DNA of 64,000 bases from Pseudomonadota bacterium (GCA_023387735.1 JAEWHP010000002.1:248001-312000), one strand, 5' to 3'; shown: positions 41,586-51,024, numbered from the stretch's first letter. Numbers and translations: made by a program. Notes: a model not told the origin generated them from the sequence alone.

Positions 41586-42587
41586 CTACACCCTCGCCAT
41601 GCGCTTGCCGCGGTTCTCGCCGGCCAGCAGCCCGATCAGCGCCCTCGGCGTGTTCTCGATGCCGTCGATCACGTCCTCCTGCACCTTCAGTTTGCCCGAG
41701 GCGACCCAGGACTGCAGGTCGGCGAGCGCGGCGGCGCTCTGGTCCATGTAGTCCATCACGATGAAGCCCTGCATGGTGAGGCGCTTCACCACGATCAGGC
41801 CGGGCACGCCGCGCGGGCCGTGGGCCGACGGCACGCCGTCATACTGCGAGATCGCGCCACAGCAGGCGATGCGGCCGCGGTTGTTCATCAGCGAGATACA
41901 GGCTTCGAGGATGTCGCCGCCGACATTGTCGAAATAGACGTCGATGCCCTTGGGCGCCGCCGCGCGCAGCGCCTTGTAGGTTGCGCCGTCCTTGTAGTCG
42001 ACCGCGGCATCGAAACCGAGTTCGGAGGTCAGCCAGTTGCACTTGTCCTTGCCGCCGGCGATGCCGATCACCTTGCAGCCTTTGATTTTGGCAATCTGCC
42101 CGACGATCGATCCGACAGAGCCGGCCGCAGCCGATACGACGACCGTTTCCCCTTCCTTCGGCTTGCCGACATGAAGCAGGCCGAAATAGGCGGTGAGGCC
42201 GGCGATGCCGTACACGCTCAAGAGATGGGTCATCGGCTCAAGCTTTGGCATCTTGTTCATATGCTTCGCCGGTACCGCGGCGTAATCCTGCCAGCCGGTG
42301 TCGCCGAACACGATATCGCCGGGTGAAAATCCCGGCGCTTTCGATGACACGACTTCGGCAATACTGCCGCCCGCCATCACGGTGTTGGCTTCGACGGCGG
42401 CGCGGTAGGTGGCGCCGTGCATCCATGCCCGGTTGGCGGCGTCGAGCGAGATATAGCGCGTCCGCACCAGCACCTCGCCGTCCTTCGGCTGCGGCACGGC
42501 GCCCTCGACCATCTTGAAGTGCTCGGGCCCCAGTTTGCCGGTCGGCTTCTCGACCAGCAGGATCTGGCGATTGACGGTGTCGCTCAT
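41586..42587 (-). CDS. NADP-dependent oxidoreductase, MDR superfamily (CurA/2-alkenal reductase-like)
   Basis: The ATG at 42587 follows GGGAGG and starts MSDTVNRQILLVEKPTGKLG, giving 333 residues. It lacks the zinc ligands of alcohol dehydrogenases. The NADP-binding region has VVVSAAAGSVGSIVGQIAKI and GCKVIGIAGGKDKCNWL, and DVYFDNVGGDILEACISLMN is conserved in alkenal/one oxidoreductases. It would reduce the double bond of enones or enals. It starts 28 bases after the ATP-grasp gene stop on the same strand, so the two are probably co-transcribed. Confidence 0.92.
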   Translation of the reverse strand: MSDTVNRQILLVEKPTGKLGPEHFKMVEGAVPQPKDGEVLVRTRYISLDAANRAWMHGATYRAAVEANTVMAGGSIAEVVSSKAPGFSPGDIVFGDTGWQDYAAVPAKHMNKMPKLEPMTHLLSVYGIAGLTAYFGLLHVGKPKEGETVVVSAAAGSVGSIVGQIAKIKGCKVIGIAGGKDKCNWLTSELGFDAAVDYKDGATYKALRAAAPKGIDVYFDNVGGDILEACISLMNNRGRIACCGAISQYDGVPSAHGPRGVPGLIVVKRLTMQGFIVMDYMDQSAAALADLQSWVASGKLKVQEDVIDGIENTPRALIGLLAGENRGKRMARV

Positions 42588-42615
42588 GGTGTTTCCTCCC
42601 TCTTGACGCTGTCGG

Positions 42616-43572
42616 TTATACTCTCGTTTGGCCAAACACTTTATCCAGCGCAGCGCTGTATGCCGCAAAGACCAGTTCGGGATGCGATCCGCTGAGCGCT
42701 TCCATCATGACTCCCGAATTGATTTCGAGAATTTTCCAGGAGCCTCCGACCTGCACGACGTCGATCGATCCGAAGCGAATGTTGATAGCGCTGGCCGCGC
42801 GCCGCGCAATCTCGACGCAAGCGTCCCGATCGGCGCCTTGCTCCAGCAGGACAGGCTGTGCGCCGGAATCGAGATTGTGCCGCCAGCTCACGACGCGGCG
42901 CTGGCCCGGCGGCGGTATCGAATCAAGCCCGGCATTATCAGAGCTTTCGAAAGCACTGGCGAGGATGCCGGCCCGCTTCGCGCGTGGCGTTCCCGCAAGC
43001 ACCAGCTCCAGCACCGAACGCTTGCCATCGCCCACGACCGACGGGCGCTGCTTGCCATAGGCCACGATGGGCTGATCGTCGAGAACGACCACCCGGATCT
43101 CCTGCTGGATTTCCACGTAGGGGGAAACCGCGAGGCTTTGGTTCGAAGCGAAAATCCGATGAGCGGCGACTTCAAGATCCGACTCCGTCATGACCTTGTG
43201 GACGGATTTTCCGCTGGTGCCGTCATTCGGCTTCACGACGAGGCCGGCCGGATGATCCTCGATCAGGCGGAGCATGCGCTCCCATGATCGCTGGGGAGGA
43301 ACGTATTCGTAGAGCGATGGGTTCAGGAACAGCGTGTGCGGGATGCAAGGGATATCGGCAAGCTGCAGGACTTCCGAAGTGGCGGCCTTGTCATTGGCGA
43401 TGCGATGCGCAGCCGCGCTGTTCAGGCCAAGATCATAGCCGAACGCAAGCTGCCGCTGCGCGCCGCGTTGCATGATGATGACCCAGCCCTGCGACCCGAG
43501 CTCGACCGATACGTTGTTTCGGGCGCAGTATTGCCGGACGGCGTCGACGAATACGCGCTGGCTGTTGAGCAT
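42616..43572 (-). CDS. ATP-grasp domain protein (RimK/cyanophycin-synthetase-like ligase)
   Basis: A 318-residue protein starting after AAGG. The ATP-grasp fold is visible: NDKAATSEVLQLADIPCIPH, GLVVKPNDGTSGKSVHKVM with the phosphate-binding Lys and Gly loop, YVEIQQEIRVVVLDDQPIVA, and metal ligands in FGSIDVVQVGGSWKILEINSG with E-x-N. ATP-grasp enzymes join carboxylates to amines via acyl phosphate. No partner peptide, carrier or second domain is present, so substrate is unknown. It resembles the ATP-grasp part of RimK, glutathione synthetase or CphA. An oxidoreductase follows at once. Confidence 0.85.
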   Translation of the reverse strand: MLNSQRVFVDAVRQYCARNNVSVELGSQGWVIIMQRGAQRQLAFGYDLGLNSAAAHRIANDKAATSEVLQLADIPCIPHTLFLNPSLYEYVPPQRSWERMLRLIEDHPAGLVVKPNDGTSGKSVHKVMTESDLEVAAHRIFASNQSLAVSPYVEIQQEIRVVVLDDQPIVAYGKQRPSVVGDGKRSVLELVLAGTPRAKRAGILASAFESSDNAGLDSIPPPGQRRVVSWRHNLDSGAQPVLLEQGADRDACVEIARRAASAINIRFGSIDVVQVGGSWKILEINSGVMMEALSGSHPELVFAAYSAALDKVFGQTRV

Positions 43573-43868
43573 TGACGATGCCTTAAACTAGAGGAATTCC
43601 ATGATCCCGCGCAGCAATTTATTGCCAGATCGGCGGCAAATTCAGCAAGTAAATTGCGTGAACGGGGCATTAAGCAAGGCATTCGAACCATTCTACAAAA
43701 TGGAACGACAGCCATACCGAGTTATCGATTGTGCTGTAGGTCATATTGACTATGTGTCTGCCGTGCGCAAATGGCGCGCCACTTCGCCAATGATTTCGCA
43801 GACTTTTGGCACTTCGAGGCCGAGGACCGAAACGTTCTACACCGAGACGTCAGGAAAAACGAAAACAC

Positions 43869-44642
43869 ATGAGCGCGTTCTATAAAGAGAAAGTTCTTGC
43901 CGTTCGCCACTGGACCGATACGCTTTTCAGCTTCCGGGCCACGCGCGATTCCGGTTTCCGCTTCCAGAACGGCCAGTTTGCGATGATCGGTCTCGAGATC
44001 GAGGGCCGGCCGCTGCTGCGCGCCTACAGCATGGCCAGCGCCAATCACGAGGAAGAACTCGAATTCTTCTCCATCAAGGTCGCGGACGGGCCGCTGACCT
44101 CCAAACTGCAGAAAATCCGCGAGGGCGATGAAATCCTGGTCGGCCGCAAGGCCACCGGTACGCTGATCACCGACAATCTGATTCCGGGCAAGCGCTTGCT
44201 GCTGCTGTCGACCGGCACGGGCCTGGCGCCGTTCGCGAGCCTGATCAAGGACCCCGACGTCTACGACCGCTTCGAGACCATCGTGCTCGTGCATGGCTGC
44301 CGGCAGGTCTCCGAACTCGCCTATGGCGAAGAACTCGTCGCCAAGCTGCGCGACGACGAACTGTTCGGACCGCTGCTGTCGGAAAAGCTCTTGTATTACC
44401 CGACCGTGACCCGCGAACCGTTCCGCAACCGCGGCCGCATCACCGACCTGATCTCGTCCGAGCAGTTGTTCAACGACATCCACCAGTCGCCGCTGAACAT
44501 CGATACCGACCGCATCATGATGTGCGGCAGCCCTGGCATGCTGGAAGAGCTGAAGCAGATGTTCGAATCCGGCGGCTTCGTCGAAGGCAGCGGCAGCAAG
44601 CCCGGCCATTTCGTGATCGAAAAGGCGTTCGTCGAGCGCTGA
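43869..44642 (+). CDS. fpr: Ferredoxin-NADP reductase
   Basis: A 257-residue flavoprotein starting MSAFYKEKVLAVRHWTDTLF; upstream in-frame codons have no family similarity. FAD-binding RAYSMASA and the NADP region STGTGLAPFASLIKDP, VLVHGCRQVSELAY and MMCGSPGMLEELK are diagnostic. The C-terminus (KPGHFVIEKAFVER) matches the Fpr class of proteobacteria. It shuttles electrons between NADPH and ferredoxin or flavodoxin, often in oxidative or iron stress. The 296-base upstream gap shows no recognised element. Confidence 0.94.
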   Translation: MSAFYKEKVLAVRHWTDTLFSFRATRDSGFRFQNGQFAMIGLEIEGRPLLRAYSMASANHEEELEFFSIKVADGPLTSKLQKIREGDEILVGRKATGTLITDNLIPGKRLLLLSTGTGLAPFASLIKDPDVYDRFETIVLVHGCRQVSELAYGEELVAKLRDDELFGPLLSEKLLYYPTVTREPFRNRGRITDLISSEQLFNDIHQSPLNIDTDRIMMCGSPGMLEELKQMFESGGFVEGSGSKPGHFVIEKAFVER

Positions 44643-44654
44643 TAAAGTTTGCTG

Positions 44655-44733
44655 TCGTTCCGGGGCGATGCGTAGCATCGAACCCGGAATCTCGAGATTC
44701 CGGGTTCGCGTCTGCGACGCGCCCCGGAATGAC
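44655..44733. repeat. REP-like palindromic element, copy 3
   Basis: Same family as 567-646 and 6621-6693. A GGAATCTCGAGATTCC core is flanked by TCGTTCCGGGGCGATGCG on the left and CGCGCCCCGGAATGACGA on the right. The right inner arm diverges (GCGTCTGCGAC in place of ATGCTTCGCAT). Confidence 0.85.
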
Positions 44734-44827
44734 GATGCTCCTAGCTCCTCCCATCCTCCCACTGCTATAACCCCTCTCGAACGCCGCGCGCATCTCCGAC
44801 GCGGCGATATCGGGAGTATAAACGCGC

Positions 44828-45700
44828 GTGTCGGTACGCGACGAGATCGGCTCGGCAAAAACCGCCTTCGTCTTTGCGGGCGGCGGAAGTTTCGGTGCCG
44901 TCCAGGTCGGCATGCTGCATTCGCTGGCTGCGCATGGCGTGGCTGCGGACATGGTGGTCGGGTCCAGTGTCGGCGCGCTGAACGGCGCCTTCTATGCCGG
45001 CGATCCGACGCCGGATGGCGTGGAGAGGCTGGCTGCGATCTGGCGCGGTTTGCAGCGGCACGACGTTTTCCCGATGAACTGGCGGACGGTGCTGAGCTTC
45101 CTGTGGCGCCGCGACTTCCTGATTCCCCATGACGGCATTCGCAAGCTGATCGACGATCACATCCCCTATCGCAATCTGGAGGATGCAAAGCTGCCGGTGC
45201 ACATCGTCACGACCGACATCATCTCCGGCGACAGCGTGGTGCTGTCGGAAGGATCGACTGCGGAGGCGATCGTGGCATCCACCGCGATCCCCGGCGCATT
45301 CACGCCGATCCGCTACCGGGATTACTATCTCGCCGACGGCGCGATCTCCAGCAACACGCCAATTCAGGTTGCCGTGCAGAAAGGCGCAAGGCGCCTGATC
45401 ATCCTGCCGACGGGACACGCCTGCGCGACGCAGGCGCCGCCGGTCGGCGCGGTCGCGAACGCGCTGCATGCGCTGACGCTCCTGATCGCGCGCCAGTTGG
45501 TCAGCGAACTGGAAGAGCTTGGGCCGGATATCGAATATTTCGTCGTGCCGCCGCTGTGCCCACTGGTGGGCTCACCGTATGATTTCTCGCGAACGGCGGA
45601 TCACATCGATCGCGCGATTGCGACTACGGATGCGTGGCTGGCACAGCATGGCCTGCAACAGGGCAGGATTCCCCACGAGATGCGGCCGCACAGCCACTGA
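44828..45700 (+). CDS. Patatin-like phospholipase
   Basis: A GTG start with GGGAG eleven bases upstream gives 290 residues. The anion hole AGGGSFGAVQ is at about 18-27, the nucleophile motif GSSVG at 45-49 (Ser47), and the catalytic Asp170 lies in YYLADGAISSNTP. The Ser-Asp dyad is complete. Bacterial patatins of this kind are acyl hydrolases acting on membrane lipids or polyhydroxyalkanoate. No signal peptide is seen, so a cytosolic or membrane-associated role is expected. Confidence 0.93.
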   Translation: MSVRDEIGSAKTAFVFAGGGSFGAVQVGMLHSLAAHGVAADMVVGSSVGALNGAFYAGDPTPDGVERLAAIWRGLQRHDVFPMNWRTVLSFLWRRDFLIPHDGIRKLIDDHIPYRNLEDAKLPVHIVTTDIISGDSVVLSEGSTAEAIVASTAIPGAFTPIRYRDYYLADGAISSNTPIQVAVQKGARRLIILPTGHACATQAPPVGAVANALHALTLLIARQLVSELEELGPDIEYFVVPPLCPLVGSPYDFSRTADHIDRAIATTDAWLAQHGLQQGRIPHEMRPHSH

Positions 45701-45894
45701 GCCACGGGCAGCTCGTCGCGCTGCACTGCAAAAGACGGTCCCGACCGATCGGTAGCGGAGGCCGGTGATCCCAGAAATTTTTCTGCCGCCCGTTGTCACA
45801 TCCGCGAATGTCGGCCCGTATATCGTATGGCGCTTGCTCCTTTGGTTGGACTAAGCTTCCGGGCCAGCAAGAACAATTGGCCGAGAGGGGTTCT

Positions 45895-47526
45895 ATGGAA
45901 ACGCTGCTGCTGCCGTTCTCGCCACGCTACATCATCCTGACCATTTGCGCCGTCGTTACGGCCCTGCTTGTCGGCATCGGAATTTTCGATGCCAAGCTCA
46001 AGGTCTGGGAATTGCTCGCGATCCCGATTGTCGTCTTCGGTGCCCTCACAGTGCTCGGCATCCGCGATCTCACCCAGAAGAATCACGCCGTCCTGCGCAA
46101 CTATCCGATCTCGGCGCACATCCGCTTTCTGCTCGAGGAGATCAGGCCGGAGATGCGCCAGTACTTCTTCGAGAGCGAGAAGGACGGCATGCCGTTTTCC
46201 CGCGACACCCGTGCGCTGGTCTATCAGCGCGCCAAGATGGTGCTCGACAAGCGGCCGTTCGGCACCCAGGAGGACGTCTACCGCGACGGCTATGAATGGC
46301 TGCACCATTCGATGTTGCCGAAGCCGCGCGCCGTCGAGCAGTTTCGCGTCACCATCGGTGGTCCGGAATGCACCAAACCGTATTCGGCCTCGGTCTTCAA
46401 CATCTCGGCGATGAGTTTTGGCGCGCTCAGCCCCAACGCCGTGCGGGCGCTGAATGCGGGCGCGAAGAAGGGCGCCTTTGCCCATGACACCGGGGAGGGC
46501 GGCGTCAGTCCCTACCACCGCGAACACGGCGGTGACATCATCTGGGAAATCGGCTCGGGCTATTTCGGCTGCCGCAACCGCGACGGCTCGTTCAACCCGG
46601 AACAGTTTGCCCGCGTCGCCAGCGACGACCAGATCAAGATGGTCGAACTCAAGGTCAGCCAGGGCGCTAAGCCTGGACATGGCGGCGTCCTTCCCGCGGC
46701 CAAGGTATCGGAAGAGATCTCCAAGATTCGCGGCGTGCCGATGGGCGAGGATTGCATTTCGCCCGCGACGCATCGCGCGTTCTCGACGCCGATTGAAATG
46801 ATGGTCTTCATCGGCGAAATGCGGCGGCTGTCCGGCGGCAAGCCTGCCGGGTTCAAACTGTGCGTCGGTCATCCCTGGGAGTTCCTGGCGATCTGCAAGG
46901 CGATGCTGGAGACCGGGATCTATCCGGATTTCATCGTGGTCGACGGCAATGAAGGCGGCACCGGTGCGGCGCCGCTGGAATTCATGGACCATCTCGGCAT
47001 GCCGATGCGCGAGGGCGTCAATTTCGTCCACAACGCGCTGATCGGCATCAATGCGCGCGACCGCGTCAAGATCGGTGCCGCCGGCAAGATTGCTACCGCA
47101 TTCGACATGGCGCGCGCGATGGCGATCGGCGCCGACTGGTGCAATTCGGCGCGCGGCTTCATGTTCGCACTCGGCTGCATCCAGTCCCTGAGCTGCCATA
47201 CCGATCGGTGCCCGACCGGCGTGACCACGCAGGATCCGCTCCGCGCACGTGCGCTGGTCGTGCCGCTCAAGGTCGAGCGGGTCTACAGCTACCATCATGC
47301 CACGCTGCACGCGCTGTCCGAGTTGATCGCCGCCGCTGGGCTGGAACATCCGCGGCAATTGCGGCCGGTGCATTTCTCGCAGCGCTCCTCCACCAACGAC
47401 ACATTGTCGTACGCGAAGCTCTATCCGTCGCTGCGTCCGGGCGAGTTGATCGAAGGCACCATGGATCCGCGCTTCCACGACGCCTGGGCGATGGCGCGGG
47501 CGGATTCGTTCCAGCCAGCGGTATAA
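45895..47526 (+). CDS. FMN-binding glutamate-synthase-family protein (orphan GltB-like domain)
   Basis: The start at 45895 with GAGGGG six bases upstream gives 543 residues. Two N-terminal membrane helices (YIILTICAVVTALLVGIGIF and WELLAIPIVVFGALTVLGI) precede the glutamate synthase alpha/beta barrel. Its signatures are NISAMSFGALSPNAVRALNA, HDTGEGGVSPYH, VDGNEGGTGAAPLEFMDH for FMN and substrate binding, and the [3Fe-4S] motif GCIQSLSCHTDRCPTGVTT. Amidotransferase and GXGXG domains of true GltB are missing. The enzyme is therefore a membrane-tethered glutamate synthase relative with unknown reaction. No gltD lies nearby. Confidence 0.9.
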   Translation: METLLLPFSPRYIILTICAVVTALLVGIGIFDAKLKVWELLAIPIVVFGALTVLGIRDLTQKNHAVLRNYPISAHIRFLLEEIRPEMRQYFFESEKDGMPFSRDTRALVYQRAKMVLDKRPFGTQEDVYRDGYEWLHHSMLPKPRAVEQFRVTIGGPECTKPYSASVFNISAMSFGALSPNAVRALNAGAKKGAFAHDTGEGGVSPYHREHGGDIIWEIGSGYFGCRNRDGSFNPEQFARVASDDQIKMVELKVSQGAKPGHGGVLPAAKVSEEISKIRGVPMGEDCISPATHRAFSTPIEMMVFIGEMRRLSGGKPAGFKLCVGHPWEFLAICKAMLETGIYPDFIVVDGNEGGTGAAPLEFMDHLGMPMREGVNFVHNALIGINARDRVKIGAAGKIATAFDMARAMAIGADWCNSARGFMFALGCIQSLSCHTDRCPTGVTTQDPLRARALVVPLKVERVYSYHHATLHALSELIAAAGLEHPRQLRPVHFSQRSSTNDTLSYAKLYPSLRPGELIEGTMDPRFHDAWAMARADSFQPAV

Positions 47527-47621
47527 TGAGGTTGCGGCATTTTGCGCGCTCTTTCGGGTCTCCTATCGAATGACTATCTGATAGGCTCCCTGCCCATCGT
47601 GGAACGGAACCCACAAGACTA

Positions 47622-48929
47622 ATGGTTTACATCGAACTCGGGATCGTCGCGGTCCTGATCGTCACCAATGGCCTGCTAGCCATGTCGGAGCTGGCCATCG
47701 TATCGTCGCGGCCGGCACGGCTTGCGGCGCTGGTCGAGAAGAACGTCAAGGGGTCCCGCCGCGCGCTGGCGCTGGCATCCGATCCCGGCAAGTTTCTCTC
47801 GACGGTCCAGATCGGCATTACGCTGATCGGCGTCCTGTCCGGCGCGTTTTCCGGGGCCACGCTCGGTCAGCGGCTGACGGCGCTGCTGGTCGGGGCCGGA
47901 TGGTCGCAGGGCATGGCAGACGCCATCGGCGTCGGCATCGTGGTCACGGTCATCACCTACGCGTCGCTGATCATGGGCGAACTGGTGCCCAAGCAGATCG
48001 CGCTGCGCGATCCGGAATCGGTGGCGGTGCGCGTGGCACCCTATATGGCGCTCCTTGCGAAGATCTCGGCGCCGGCCGTGTGGCTGCTCGACCGGTCGGG
48101 CAAGGGATTGTTGTGGCTCCTCGGTCATCGCGGTGCGGCGGAAGAGAAAGTCAGCGAGGACGAAATCCGCACGCTCGTCGTCGAAGCCGAAAACGCCGGC
48201 GTGCTGGAACCCGGCGAAAAGGAGATGATTGCCGGCGTCATGCGTCTCGGCGACCTTCCGGTCGGCGCTGTGATGACGCCCCGGCGTGAGGTCAGCATGA
48301 TCAATCTCTCCGACACGCCTGAAGAGATTCGCTCGGAGCTGGCGGCCAGCACCCATTCCCGCTTCGTGGTTTTCGAGGAGGATGCCGACGCAGCGCTCGG
48401 GATCGTCAACGCCAAGGACATTCTGGACAGTTATCTTTCCGGGCGGCAGCCCGACATGCGCAAGCTCGTCCGCCCGGCCCCGGTGATTCCCGAATTCCTC
48501 GATGCGAGGGACGTCGTAGCGGTGCTGCGGGACTCCGCGGTTCACATGGGACTGGTTCATGACGAATACGGCGTCTTCCTGGGCGTGGTGACCAGCGCAG
48601 ATATCCTGGAGGCGATCGTCGGCGGCTTTCACACCGAAGAGGGCCCACCCGAACAGGCGGCCGTGAAACGCGACGACGGGTCGTATCTCATTTCGGGATG
48701 GATGCCCGCCGTGGAATTCGCTTCGCTGCTCCAGATCGTGCTGCCAACGTCCCGTTCCTACCAGACGGTTGCGGGATTCCTGCTCAGCCACTTCGGCAGG
48801 ATACCCGAGGTCGGCAATCGCATTGAGGTCAACGGCTGGCGCTTCGAAGTCATGGATCTCGATGGCCGGCGCATCGACAAGGTACTGGCCGTCAGAATGG
48901 GCGGCGCGGTGTCCGGCAGAGCAGCCTAG
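47622..48929 (+). CDS. CNNM/HlyC-CorC family membrane protein with CBS domains
   Basis: A 435-residue protein. The DUF21 (CNNM) membrane domain spans about 1-200, with LGIVAVLIVTNGLLAMSELA, FLSTVQIGITLIGVLSGAFS and MADAIGVGIVVTVITYASLI. A CBS pair follows (VMTPRREVSMINLSDTPEEI and VIPEFLDARDVVAVLRDSAV). The CorC_HlyC domain at the end reads GSYLISGWMPAVEFASLLQI. Relatives take part in magnesium or cobalt transport and are sometimes called hemolysins. The final stop overlaps the stop of the convergent porin gene by three bases. Confidence 0.93.
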   Translation: MVYIELGIVAVLIVTNGLLAMSELAIVSSRPARLAALVEKNVKGSRRALALASDPGKFLSTVQIGITLIGVLSGAFSGATLGQRLTALLVGAGWSQGMADAIGVGIVVTVITYASLIMGELVPKQIALRDPESVAVRVAPYMALLAKISAPAVWLLDRSGKGLLWLLGHRGAAEEKVSEDEIRTLVVEAENAGVLEPGEKEMIAGVMRLGDLPVGAVMTPRREVSMINLSDTPEEIRSELAASTHSRFVVFEEDADAALGIVNAKDILDSYLSGRQPDMRKLVRPAPVIPEFLDARDVVAVLRDSAVHMGLVHDEYGVFLGVVTSADILEAIVGGFHTEEGPPEQAAVKRDDGSYLISGWMPAVEFASLLQIVLPTSRSYQTVAGFLLSHFGRIPEVGNRIEVNGWRFEVMDLDGRRIDKVLAVRMGGAVSGRAA

Positions 48930-50914
48930 AACTCCCCGTGGAAGCGGCCGGAGAACACATGAACCGGGCCGCGGTCGGCGTTGTAGGCCGGGTTGGTGAC
49001 GAACTGGTAGTCGGCGGTCAGCGTCAGTTGCTTCGTGAGCGCGTACGCGTAGTAGGTCTCGAAGATTCGCTCCTTGCGGTAGTTGAGCTGGCCGTCGCCG
49101 ATCAGGGGGCCAAGCCCGCCGGCGGCGAGGAAGTCGCGATGATCGCGCGATATCGCGTTGATCGCGCCGGCGATGCCGATGGTGTCATCCGGCCGGCCCC
49201 ACGTTGAGCCCTTGATCGAGGTGCCCAGCGAGAGCGAAGCATCGATATCGGTGAACGACATGATCTCGGTCTTGCCGTTGTTCCAGCTCCAGCGGCCGAA
49301 TACGCCGATGTCGTCAGTAATCGCCTGTTCGACGTTGAAGACGTAGCCGTATTTGAACCGGCCCGTGCGCGTCGCCGCGATGTCGGTACCAAGCGCCGGA
49401 TTGTCGAGCGTCTGGCGATAGCTGCCGGAAAACGCGCTGCTCACCCAGCCGATGGTGCGCAGCTTGCCGGGCCGCGAAAACAGCGAATAGCGCGTCTCCA
49501 GTTCGGCAACGTACTGGCCGCGGCGACCGACCAGCGTGTCGAAATTGTTGGAATTGGATTCCGCGCCCATCAGGAAGTAACCGCCGCGCAATGCCCATTG
49601 TTTCTGGTTCAGTTCGGCGGTCACACCGTAGGTGAGCCCGAGCTTGTCGGCCGCATAGTCGAAGGCGCCCGGCGCCCAGATCGACCAGTTCATGAAATCC
49701 CTGCGGGTGTCCTTGGCGTAGGAATTGCCGTCAAAGACATCGCCGACCGAGAACTTGCCGGCCTGCAGCGTCAGCCGGTTGACGTCGACCTTGCCGGCGA
49801 GCTGCTGCTGTCCGCTGGCAAGCTCCTCCTGTTCGCCGCCAAATCCGAAGGTCTGGCGCACATAGAGCCGCGAGGTGTTGTAGTGCGGGTAGGGGAAGTT
49901 CGACTTCTGCGCCTCGCCGCTGGAAAATCCGGCTAGACCGACGGTGTCGCTCAATCCGAAGCCCTGCAGCAGTTCGGGGTTGTAATAGACCTCGCCGCCT
50001 TCCCAGAGCCGGGCGTTGAGATAAAGGCTGTTGCTCCAGGTCGCCTGCGCCTGCCGCGCGGGCGTCAGGCTGTTGGTGCCGGTGTAGGGCGCGCGGAACG
50101 CCGGGTAGCCCTGCGGCAGATAGGTGGTCTGGCCGTGAATTTCCCAGCGATCGGATTCGGGATCGGTCAGGTCTGTCTTCGGTGTCCAGCTCTTTGCACC
50201 AGGCCAGTCGACCTTGCGGTTGAGACCGATCCGTACTTGCTGGAGATCGAGCGTCGAGCTGTACGACGTTCCCGACGAGAAGCGGACATCGGCCTTTCCG
50301 AACCGGGCGTAGAGATACTCAAGCCTAACGCTCCAATGCGGCGCGAAGGCGTATTCCAGCCCCGCGCCGGCCGCCCAGCCCGGGCGGACGTTGATCTGCT
50401 TTTCCTCGACGTCGCCTGCGGGCGTGTTGAGGAAGCGCTCGCCGGCGAAGGCGAAACCGCCGGTGGCATAGGCGAGCCATGGCCCACTGGCATAGCCGAT
50501 GCGGCCTCGCGCGGTGCCGACATAGTCCCATCGCTCTTCTGCCAGGGAGCGTGCTGTCGCTATGCGGGAGACGACGTGGTTGGTCGGCAGATAGTTCGGG
50601 AAGGTCAGATCCGCTTCGACGCCCAGCAGCAGTCCGGACGCGAGGTGATGACTATATCCGCCCTGCACCCCGCCGATCAGGCCGCTGACAACGCTGCTCG
50701 TCGATGTGACGAAGGGGTCGACAAGCGTGGCGCTCGACGAGCCACGGTGATAGCCGGTGTGGCCACCGATGTAGAAGCCGCTCCAGTCGAATGCCGGCCG
50801 CAGATGGGGCGCCTTGAGCGCCAAGTCGGCCGCAAGCGCGGAATTGCCGAGCGCCAGCGCGCCGAGCGCTGCGCCCGCCAAAGCAATTTCCAGAGGTCGG
50901 CGATCACTGCTCAT
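48926..50914 (-). CDS. Double outer-membrane protein: Omp25-like barrel fused to OprB-type porin
   Basis: A single 662-residue frame with two barrel-like regions. The signal peptide is MSSDRRPLEIALAGAALGAL to about residue 29. Residues about 40-235 look like an Omp25/Omp_b-brl barrel (FDWSGFYIGGHTGY, VQGGYSHHLASGLLLGVEAD, WSVRLEYLYARFGKADVRF). A linker of about 30 residues leads to an OprB-type carbohydrate porin region (about 262-662: WEIHGQTTYLPQGYPAFRAP, LYLNARLWEGGEVYYNPELL, ETYYAYALTKQLTLTADYQF). The C-terminal aromatic residue (GRFHGEF) fits barrel insertion. Sites like those near the manganese genes lie upstream, so metal uptake is possible. Confidence 0.87.
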   Translation of the reverse strand: MSSDRRPLEIALAGAALGALALGNSALAADLALKAPHLRPAFDWSGFYIGGHTGYHRGSSSATLVDPFVTSTSSVVSGLIGGVQGGYSHHLASGLLLGVEADLTFPNYLPTNHVVSRIATARSLAEERWDYVGTARGRIGYASGPWLAYATGGFAFAGERFLNTPAGDVEEKQINVRPGWAAGAGLEYAFAPHWSVRLEYLYARFGKADVRFSSGTSYSSTLDLQQVRIGLNRKVDWPGAKSWTPKTDLTDPESDRWEIHGQTTYLPQGYPAFRAPYTGTNSLTPARQAQATWSNSLYLNARLWEGGEVYYNPELLQGFGLSDTVGLAGFSSGEAQKSNFPYPHYNTSRLYVRQTFGFGGEQEELASGQQQLAGKVDVNRLTLQAGKFSVGDVFDGNSYAKDTRRDFMNWSIWAPGAFDYAADKLGLTYGVTAELNQKQWALRGGYFLMGAESNSNNFDTLVGRRGQYVAELETRYSLFSRPGKLRTIGWVSSAFSGSYRQTLDNPALGTDIAATRTGRFKYGYVFNVEQAITDDIGVFGRWSWNNGKTEIMSFTDIDASLSLGTSIKGSTWGRPDDTIGIAGAINAISRDHRDFLAAGGLGPLIGDGQLNYRKERIFETYYAYALTKQLTLTADYQFVTNPAYNADRGPVHVFSGRFHGEF

Positions 50915-51024
50915 CGCACGAAAGATCCCGGTCCGAAGCTGCCATGGCCGTCCGTGATCACGGCAGATTCGAGCGCGCTTCGCCAGTCAGCAAGAGAAGT
51001 CATCAACCACGTCCCCAATCGCAC

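Noticed and set aside
43722..45188. A 488-codon minus-strand open frame
   Set aside because: Antisense to ferredoxin-NADP reductase and patatin genes and runs straight through a REP element, so it is not a gene.
45796..47478. A 560-codon minus-strand open frame
   Set aside because: Antisense to the glutamate-synthase-family gene, which has clear FMN and iron-sulfur motifs.
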